The position numbers were made by a program, and so were the translations under genes. A model generated the notes under the pieces. The model had not been told where the DNA came from and did no database searches. It saw only the letters and a program-made list of their open reading frames with translations. Positions 17,382 to 22,244 of a stretch of 22,244 nucleotides of DNA are shown here, piece by piece. Where the stretch lies: assembly GCA_000697455.1 (NCBI GenBank), contig JNET01034892.1:1-22244 (forward strand). Direction: 5' to 3'. Source of the stretch: Basidiobolus heterosporus B8920. Lineage: Eukaryota; Basidiobolomycota; Basidiobolomycetes; Basidiobolales; Basidiobolaceae. How positions within the stretch are numbered: position 1 is the first letter of the stretch; each line of letters starts with the position of its first letter.

Positions 17382-18117
17382 ATGCTTGGCACTAGTGAAG
17401 AATCTAACCATACTTCGTATACTTCAACAAGCCAGACTGACTCCAAATTCACTCTACAATCTGTCAATGAAGAGAACCTTTCAAAACTACGTAGACTTAA
17501 TAGCGTTCTATTCCCAGTAAAATATAGTGAAAACTTTTATCGAGGAGTATTGCAAGCTGGGGAGATGGCCAAGCTAGGTTAGTATTAAACTGAGCCTGAA
17601 TCCTTTTCAGCAGATTATTTATGGAAAACAGTCAAGATTTCTTTATGATCCCTTTACTTTTGTTACAGTAACCTCTGAGTAAGTAGAAAAAGAAACTAAA
17701 CTCCTCTTGAACTAAAGCCTATTTTAAGGATACTTGCGTTGGTACAGTGTGTTGTCGTCGTGAGGAAATGCCTGACTCGCCAGGACAAAGTCAACTGTAC
17801 ATCATGACACTCGGGGTACTGTCACCCTACAGACGCTGTGGCTTGGGTAAATGCTCACTTAATGAAGCAACTTGCTCATTCAGTAACTTAATTATATCTA
17901 ATTTATAGGAGCGCTGCTTCTTCAGCACATCTTCACTGAATGCGAAAAGGACGAAACCATAGTCAAGGTGTATCTACATGTTCAAACTAGCAACGAGGAA
18001 GCTTTAAGATTCTATGAGAAGTTCGGATTCGTCAAATCACACGTAATTGAACATTATTATCGTCGTGTACCAGAACCTAATGCATTTGTACTGTACAAAG
18101 ATTTCTCAGCCAAATGA
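17382..18117 (+). CDS. NAA50: N-alpha-acetyltransferase 50 (NatE catalytic subunit)
   Basis: Exons 17382-17577, 17718-17846 and 17909-18117 (534 nt) give 177 aa, against 169 aa in human NAA50. The first ~25 residues (MLGTSEESNHTSYTSTSQTD) are a low-complexity extension. The GNAT core follows NAA50 step by step: LSKLRRLNSVLFPVKYSENF (substrate-site 'FPVxY'), GEMAKL|AYFKDTCVGTVCCR, QLYIMTLGVLSPYRRCGLG (acetyl-CoA loop RRxGxG, about residues 104-109), YLHVQTSNEEALRFYEKFGF, and HYYRRVPEPNAF. NAA50 acetylates the N-terminus of Met-starting nascent chains at the ribosome, in partnership with NatA. Intron 1 (17578-17717, 140 nt) is about twice the usual length; its acceptor is fixed by the AYFKD match. 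Confidence 0.93.
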
Positions 18118-18143
18118 TTTGTTTGTACCCTTTAGACTAGGCA

Positions 18144-18273
18144 AGGGCTAAGGGTTAAGGGTTATAGGTTAGGCTATAATAAAAAATCAACGATCGGATT
18201 AGTTAGGCTTTCCTAACCCTAACTCTCAAAACTCTCAAAATTCAATGATTTCTTAGGCATCAAGGGTTAGGGT
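18144..18273. repeat. Cluster of degenerate telomere-like motifs in both orientations
   Basis: 18144-18173 reads AGGGCTAAGGGTTAAGGGTT then ATAGGTTAGG (TTAGGG-type); 18212-18225 reads CCTAACCCTAACTC (opposite strand type); 18263-18273 reads AGGGTTAGGGT. The first and second blocks are in inverted orientation and could pair. TTAGGG is the telomere repeat of most fungi. Confidence 0.7.
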
Positions 18274-18313
18274 CAAGAGTTCTTAAACATAAACTCATTG
18301 ATGAATTGCGGTC

Positions 18314-18475
18314 ATGGGAACTTCCAAAAAATGGGATTGGAATGACGCCATTATTCCACCAAATTGTGAAATGGTGTTATACGAAATGGCTAAATTGGTG
18401 ATTACTAAATCGGTCTTTTCCTCGGAATTTTTCCCGGAATCATCGCAGCGGTTTGTTGTTGTAACACCTGGATAG
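18314..18475 (+). CDS. Possible small ORF, 53 aa
   Basis: ATG at 18314 to TAG at 18473-18475. The composition is protein-like (MGTSKKWDWNDAIIPPNCEM at the start, FFPESSQRFVVVTPG at the end), with no signal or membrane segment. The last codons lie within the first copy of a 13-bp repeat. No family is recognised; chance is a real possibility. Confidence 0.2.
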   Translation: MGTSKKWDWNDAIIPPNCEMVLYEMAKLVITKSVFSSEFFPESSQRFVVVTPG

Positions 18476-18490
18476 CACACCTGGATAGCA
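18465..18490. repeat. 13-bp perfect tandem duplication (CACCTGGATAGCA x2)
   Basis: Copies lie at 18465-18477 and 18478-18490, identical. They contain the stop codon of the small ORF. Confidence 0.95.
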
Positions 18491-18657
18491 TACAACAAAA
18501 ATTCAGTGAAAAAAAAGCGACCGTGAGAAGTCTCAAGATTTTGGAGATGCCATGCCTAAACATCCAATGCATGCTTCACTGTCGTTTTTTTCATAATATA
18601 TATATCCTTCTCTCATTGTAATTGGCTTGCATTGATTGACCACTCCACGTACATATA

Positions 18658-18690
18658 CTGTGTATTAGGCTGCGTATTAGGCTGTGTATT
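18658..18690. repeat. 12-bp tandem repeat (CTGTGTATTAGG), 2.75 copies
   Basis: CTGTGTATTAGG, CTGCGTATTAGG and the partial CTGTGTATT follow each other about 200-230 nt upstream of the cystathionine beta-synthase ATG. Confidence 0.93.
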
Positions 18691-18815
18691 CCACATCAAT
18701 GCTAATCTTCCAAATGCGCACCATTTGGTATTTCCTGAGTATTCATTGGGTCTGACTTAGGATTTAATCTGTAGTCTAATTCACATGCCTTTAAATACCA
18801 AATGTTTCCTCATTA

Positions 18816-18860
18816 CTTCAACTCATCTCTTTTCTTCCCATTCCCCGTATTTCCGTGTTT
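18816..18860 (+). promoter_or_regulatory. Pyrimidine-rich tract before the CBS start codon
   Basis: A T/C-rich run (ATTACTTCAACTCATCTC, then TTTTCTTCCCATTCCCC) ends about 25 nt before the ATG at 18886. Such tracts lie near the transcription start of well-expressed fungal genes; this fits an intronless metabolic gene. Confidence 0.45.
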
Positions 18861-18885
18861 TTGAGGTTATCTCTCGTAATACACG

Positions 18886-20349
18886 ATGACCGTTTCCAAC
18901 GAGCTCCGAATTCTTGACAATATTCTTGAGAATATTGGCAATACCCCTCTTGTACGCGTTAACAAAATTGCTGCATCTGAGGGATTGGAATGTGAACTCT
19001 TGGCTAAATGTGAATACTTCAACGCTGGTGGTTCGGTTAAAGACCGTATCGGAAAACGTATGGTTGAAGAGGCTGAGAAAGCTGGTATCATCAAGCCTGG
19101 ATATACAATTATTGAGCCTACTTCCGGTAACACTGGAATCGGTCTTGCTCTGGCTGCTGCTGTCAAAGGTTATCGAGTTATTATTACTCTTCCCGAGAAA
19201 ATGTCTCAAGAGAAGGTTGACGTTTTGAAGGCTCTAGGTGCTGAGATTATCCGTACTCCTACTGAGGCCGCCTGGGATGCTCCCGAATCTCACATTGGTG
19301 TCGCCAGACGTTTGAACAAAGAAATCCCCAACAGTGTCATCTTGGATCAATACGTCAACCCCAATAACCCAATGGCTCATTATGAGGGTACCGCCGAAGA
19401 GATCCTTCGTGCTTGTGACGGTCAAGTAGACATGATCGTTGCTGGTGCTGGTACCGGTGGAACCATCACCGGTATTGCCAAAAAGATCAAGGAAAGATGC
19501 CCCAATGTTGAAATTGTTGGTGTTGATCCTTTCGGTTCTATCCTTGCTGTTCCAGAATCCTTGAACGAAACTGATATTACCAGTTACAAGGTAGAAGGAA
19601 TTGGATACGATTTCATCCCTGATGTCCTTCAACGCGAGTATATCGATACTTGGGTCAAGAGTAATGATAAGGACTCCTTTATCATGGCTAGACGCCTTAT
19701 CAAGGAAGAAGGTCTCTTATGTGGTGGCTCTTCTGGTACTGCTATGGCTGCTGCCGTCAAGGTAGCCAAGAAACTTAAGGCTGGTCAGCGTTGTGTCGTT
19801 ATTTTGCCCGATTCAGTTCGTAACTACATGTCTAAATTCTTGAATGATGACTGGATGAAAGAAAATGACTTCTCTGACTCGGTTAGTCAAAAGGAAGAGC
19901 GCAAACAAACTGAAAAATGGGGCGGTGCTACCATCAAGGATTTGAACTTGCCAGCTGCTGTCACTGTTCAACCAAAGACTACTTGCCGTGAGGCTTTGAG
20001 TGTTATGGAGAAGAATCACTTTGACCAACTTCCAGTAGTTTCCGAAACTCAACGTGTAATTGGTTTAGTCACTATGGGTAACATCCTCTCGAAAGTTAGC
20101 TCCGGTAAAATCACCGGGGATACAGTAGTCAGCGAAGTAATGTTCAAATTCACCACCGTTGGAAAGGACTTCTTCGAGATTTCAGTCAACACCCCACTTT
20201 CGGAGATGTCCCGCTTTTTCGAAACAAACTCATCAGCCATTGTTACCGAGCGTGTAGTTGATGCCGAAAAGATCTCCACTGCTGAGCTAAAAGTATTACA
20301 TGTTGTTACTAAGGTCGACTTGTTGTCCTGGTTGATGAAGCAATTGTAA
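18886..20349 (+). CDS. CYS4: Cystathionine beta-synthase
   Basis: One uninterrupted exon of 487 aa, close to yeast Cys4 (507 aa). The PLP-dependent fold-type II core spans about residues 8-340: INGTPLVRV-like start (IGNTPLVRV), FNAGGSVKDRIG with the PLP lysine at Lys52, TSGNTGIGLA (substrate/PLP loop), GAGTGGTITGI (phosphate-binding loop) and GGSSGTAMAAA. Two CBS (Bateman) domains follow at about 365-487 (FDQLPVVSETQRVIGLVT; VLHVVTKVDLLSW). It condenses serine with homocysteine to cystathionine, the first step of transsulfuration to cysteine, in the cytosol. There is no N-terminal heme domain, as in yeast and unlike mammals. It differs from its intron-rich neighbours by having no intron and by a codon use rich in GGT, GCT, ACC and GTC-type triplets, which suggests high expression. 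Confidence 0.96.
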   Translation: MTVSNELRILDNILENIGNTPLVRVNKIAASEGLECELLAKCEYFNAGGSVKDRIGKRMVEEAEKAGIIKPGYTIIEPTSGNTGIGLALAAAVKGYRVIITLPEKMSQEKVDVLKALGAEIIRTPTEAAWDAPESHIGVARRLNKEIPNSVILDQYVNPNNPMAHYEGTAEEILRACDGQVDMIVAGAGTGGTITGIAKKIKERCPNVEIVGVDPFGSILAVPESLNETDITSYKVEGIGYDFIPDVLQREYIDTWVKSNDKDSFIMARRLIKEEGLLCGGSSGTAMAAAVKVAKKLKAGQRCVVILPDSVRNYMSKFLNDDWMKENDFSDSVSQKEERKQTEKWGGATIKDLNLPAAVTVQPKTTCREALSVMEKNHFDQLPVVSETQRVIGLVTMGNILSKVSSGKITGDTVVSEVMFKFTTVGKDFFEISVNTPLSEMSRFFETNSSAIVTERVVDAEKISTAELKVLHVVTKVDLLSWLMKQL

Positions 20350-20832
20350 ATTTATTATTCATCACAACGTCCAATTCCTAGATTTCTCCTTAGCCTTAAT
20401 AGAACAAACATAAAATCAATTGTACCAACAGTAACATTGTTATATTGAAGGATATATATATATCTATATATATTTACATATGGAAAGAAGTTGTTGTACT
20501 CTCACTTGAAGTTATATTGTAATAAAGAACGGTATTTATGCCTTTTATTAGAACTAAATAAAGAAACTACTGCATACTATTTGAGAGTGTTTTAGAAGCA
20601 TACTGTAGAAGTTTTGGCCCATTTGGCCATGTTTTAGATTTCTCATAAATCCAACATTTCATAATCTTGTATTTAATCAGTGATTATATGCATTTCAACT
20701 TTGGCAAATATCTCATAAATACAAAATATGAATTACATACCTAATTATATAGATACTTGGGTGCTAAACCAACTTAAATTCCACAAGTGCTGCATAATTT
20801 GAAATTATGAGGTAGTTTCAGTGTTTCAGCCA

Positions 20833-20871
20833 GCACAAAAAAATTGTGCCTCTAATACACTACTAGTAGTG
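20833..20871. repeat. Short hairpin and adjoining perfect palindrome
   Basis: GCACAA-AAAAA-TTGTGC (20833-20849) is a 6-bp stem with an A-only loop; 14-bp CACTACTAGTAGTG (20858-20871) is a perfect palindrome. Both lie about 170-230 nt from the tRNA-like segment, on the side where a SINE body would be. Their role is unknown. Confidence 0.6.
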
Positions 20872-21033
20872 GGAATGCACTAACAATGCATGATGAGTAA
20901 TATAAGAGTAAATAGAGATACATCACTATAATACATGACACAGGTTTTTCAACATGAAAAAAATACTCACTGATTCATCAAGTAACCTGGGAATGTACAA
21001 ACTATTAAATTATCTGGGGAGAAATATTGTTTT

Positions 21034-21100
21034 GGTCAGGAATTCAACCAGGGACCTCCTTCACTCTAGCAAGGTGCTCTAACCACTGAGCTACCAGTCA
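21034..21100 (-). mobile_element. tRNA-like pol III promoter segment, SINE-type head or tRNA pseudogene
   Basis: On the minus strand, TAGCTCAGTGG (21093-21083) matches the pol III A box with a complete D arm (GCTC AGTGGTTA GAGC). GGTTGAATTCC (21049-21039) is a degenerate B box, where GGTTCGANNCC is expected. The 33-nt gap equals tRNA spacing. An anticodon-type stem (CCTTG/GAAGG) has one mismatch. The acceptor arm does not pair and the T stem is broken, so it is not a functional tRNA. This combination is typical of tRNA-derived SINE heads; the body would extend toward 20900. No target-site duplication was identified. Confidence 0.55.
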
Positions 21101-21448
21101 TTATGTATTATGCCTATCTTACTTGGGAACCTTAACCAAGTCTGACAGTGTATGGTGCTTTTGCATGTCAGCTATACAAGCAACTAATTGGACTTGGACT
21201 TTGCATTCAGATGCAGTCACCATACTCCATATATTCCTACTAAGGAAATGCTACTTGTACCACAAGTCACCTGACTTTCTGTATCAACAATGTATCTATA
21301 TAGAAATAAAATCAAAACAATGCTATAATATTGCATTGAGGATATCTTAACTGTATGAATCTTAAATGTAAGTTTACATTGAACCATTGGCTTATTTGAG
21401 ATATAAGAATATAGAATGCTAAATATGGTCCCAAACCAAATACACAAC

Positions 21449-21540
21449 TATGCTTTGCATGATACTGTGGTATGTATTTATTTTCTTCATCAGTGCTGGC
21501 ATGAGATCACAAAGTGTCCTTCAATTACATAGTATAATCA
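21449..21540. repeat. Diverged direct repeat, copy 1 of 2
   Basis: Shares with 21725-21815 a CTTTGCAT..GTATGATAC-like start, the near-identical core GCTGGCATG(A/T)GATCACAA (21495-21512 here) and a following ATTACATAGTATAAT-like segment. The spacing is about 279 bp. Confidence 0.5.
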
Positions 21541-21724
21541 GTTATTAAAAACTGTGATGATCTGGAGATTAACAAATTGATAATAAAATGTTGAGTTAAA
21601 TGATACCAAAGTACTTGAACCTCAAATTTATTTTGATGAAAGTCATAAACATACTTAGGATCTCCAATATAGAAATGGTTACCAGAATACTTAGCTATAA
21701 CAATGATATAATGGAAAATGCAAG

Positions 21725-21815
21725 ACTTTGCATTGTATGATACAACAAAGTACAACTATTTTATAAAACTGTAGCTGGCATGTGATCACAATAGGCCATT
21801 TCATTATGTAATGAA
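21725..21815. repeat. Diverged direct repeat, copy 2 of 2
   Basis: The core GCTGGCATGTGATCACAA lies at 21774-21791, one mismatch in 18 from copy 1. Flanks are alignable but diverged, which suggests an old duplication or two insertions of one element. Confidence 0.5.
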
Positions 21816-22244
21816 ATATGTTTCAAATGTATTGCAATACAATGGTATCAGAATAAAAGTATAATGTTAGAATGGATAACAATATACCACACAAAAGACC
21901 AACTTGTGAGCTTTCAACATTTAAGTTAATACTGTTGTGAGATTCTGGGAGTTATTGGAAGTGATTTGGAGAATTAGAAGAATATGTGCTTTTCACTTGT
22001 AGATTTATTGAATATAAAGTTGGCATTTATACTTTTGTCAAGAAGTAAGCAAAGCAACATGTAGAGTATGTTAAAAAGGTCCCAGGAACATGTGTGCAAA
22101 GTTTGGGGTCATTTGGGCATGTTTGAGAAAGTCAAGTATTCTGGGTACTTCTAAGTGTTGAAATTCACATAATTTAGCACCTAATTATTCATACTTGATC
22201 TCATCCTTATTATGTTTACTTAGCAATTTCCTCTCACCCAAAAT

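Larger units (their letters stand above)
18118..18885. other. Spacer with telomere-like motifs, short tandem repeats and a possible small ORF
   Basis: 768 bp between NAA50 and the cystathionine beta-synthase gene. The left part has degenerate telomeric motifs in both orientations (18144-18273), the middle a 53-codon open frame (18314-18475), and the right part two tandem repeats and a T/C-rich tract (18816-18860) just before the start codon. No RNA gene is recognised. Confidence 0.45.
20350..22244. other. AT-rich gene-free region, probably repeat-derived
   Basis: After the CBS stop come AATAAA signals (20521-20526 and about 20567) and then ~1.7 kb of visibly AT-richer sequence with no credible coding frame. 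It holds an AT dinucleotide run (20452-20474), short inverted repeats (GCACAA/TTGTGC at 20833-20849; the palindrome CACTACTAGTAGTG at 20858-20871), a tRNA-like pol III promoter (21034-21100) and two pairs of diverged repeats. It looks like decayed mobile-element DNA at the edge of a gene-dense block. Confidence 0.5.

Noticed and set aside
17661-17680. Extra micro-exon in NAA50 (between GTTACAG and GTAAGT)
   Set aside because: Including it breaks the frame or gives TGA. The direct splice from 17577 to 17718 yields AKLAYFKDTCVG, which matches the family.
18295-18498. 67-codon minus-strand open frame
   Set aside because: It is antisense to a more protein-like small frame, contains the 13-bp repeat and has no recognisable features.
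21034-21100. Functional tRNA gene on the minus strand
   Set aside because: The acceptor stem does not pair (TGACTGG against CCAAAAC), the T stem has mismatches and the T loop lacks TTCGA.
1-22244. CRISPR array, prophage or bacterial operon structure
   Set aside because: The repeats are short contiguous tandems without spacers; genes have spliceosomal introns and separate promoters, so the DNA is eukaryotic.
1-22244. Biosynthetic or metabolic gene cluster
   Set aside because: The genes (chromatin, transport, respiration, N-acetylation, transsulfuration, nitrogen control) belong to unrelated processes; no common pathway is seen.

Overview
The window is nuclear DNA of a filamentous fungus. The evidence is a GATA nitrogen regulator with the fungal-only DUF1752 N-terminal domain, a Set9 histone H4-K20 methyltransferase with the fungal Cys-rich C-terminal motif, a type II (alternative) NADH dehydrogenase, and many short (54-100 nt) GT-AG introns with TACTAAC/CTGAC-like branch sites. 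Set9 joined to ARID4-type domains, plus an SLC35F6-type transporter, points to a lineage outside Dikarya (Mucoromycota or Zoopagomycota grade). That placement is inference.

Layout. 1-364 (-): 5' part of a secreted protein cut by the window edge. 1178-2230 (+): type II membrane glycosyltransferase-like protein. 2629-4299 (-): myristoylated TLDc protein (Rtc5/MEAK7). 4828-7081 (-): AreA/NIT2-type GATA factor. A repeat-bearing divergent promoter separates it from a small TPR protein (7658-8065, +). 8395-11698 (+): a 13-exon Set9 gene whose C-terminus carries an ARID4-like PWWP-type (RBB1NT) domain and a chromo-barrel. 12259-12615 (+): small seed-maturation-protein (SMP/LEA) domain protein. 13365-14602 (+): SLC35F6-type transporter. 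About 14982-17203 (+): mitochondrial alternative NADH dehydrogenase in 12 exons, several of them micro-exons. 17382-18117 (+): NAA50 N-terminal acetyltransferase. 18886-20349 (+): intronless cystathionine beta-synthase. 20350-22244: AT-rich, gene-free, repeat-derived DNA with a degenerate tRNA-like pol III promoter (SINE-like) and diverged repeat copies.

These are ordinary, independently transcribed housekeeping and regulatory genes, not a cluster with one shared function. Exon models were built by hand from splice signals and family conservation. The Set9 model (13 exons, 2514 nt), NADH dehydrogenase model (12 exons, 1503 nt) and NAA50 model (3 exons, 534 nt) all close in frame, which supports them.

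The most interesting item is the Set9 fusion. It puts an H4-K20 methyltransferase and two predicted reader domains in one polypeptide. In animals the same reader pair sits in ARID4A/B, and in fission yeast a separate PWWP protein (Pdp1) partners Set9. Other points of note: both dinucleotide-binding motifs of the NADH dehydrogenase are encoded by 15-20 nt exons; the AreA-like zinc finger has a one-residue longer loop; telomere-like motifs recur between genes; and short tandem duplications occur in nearly every spacer.
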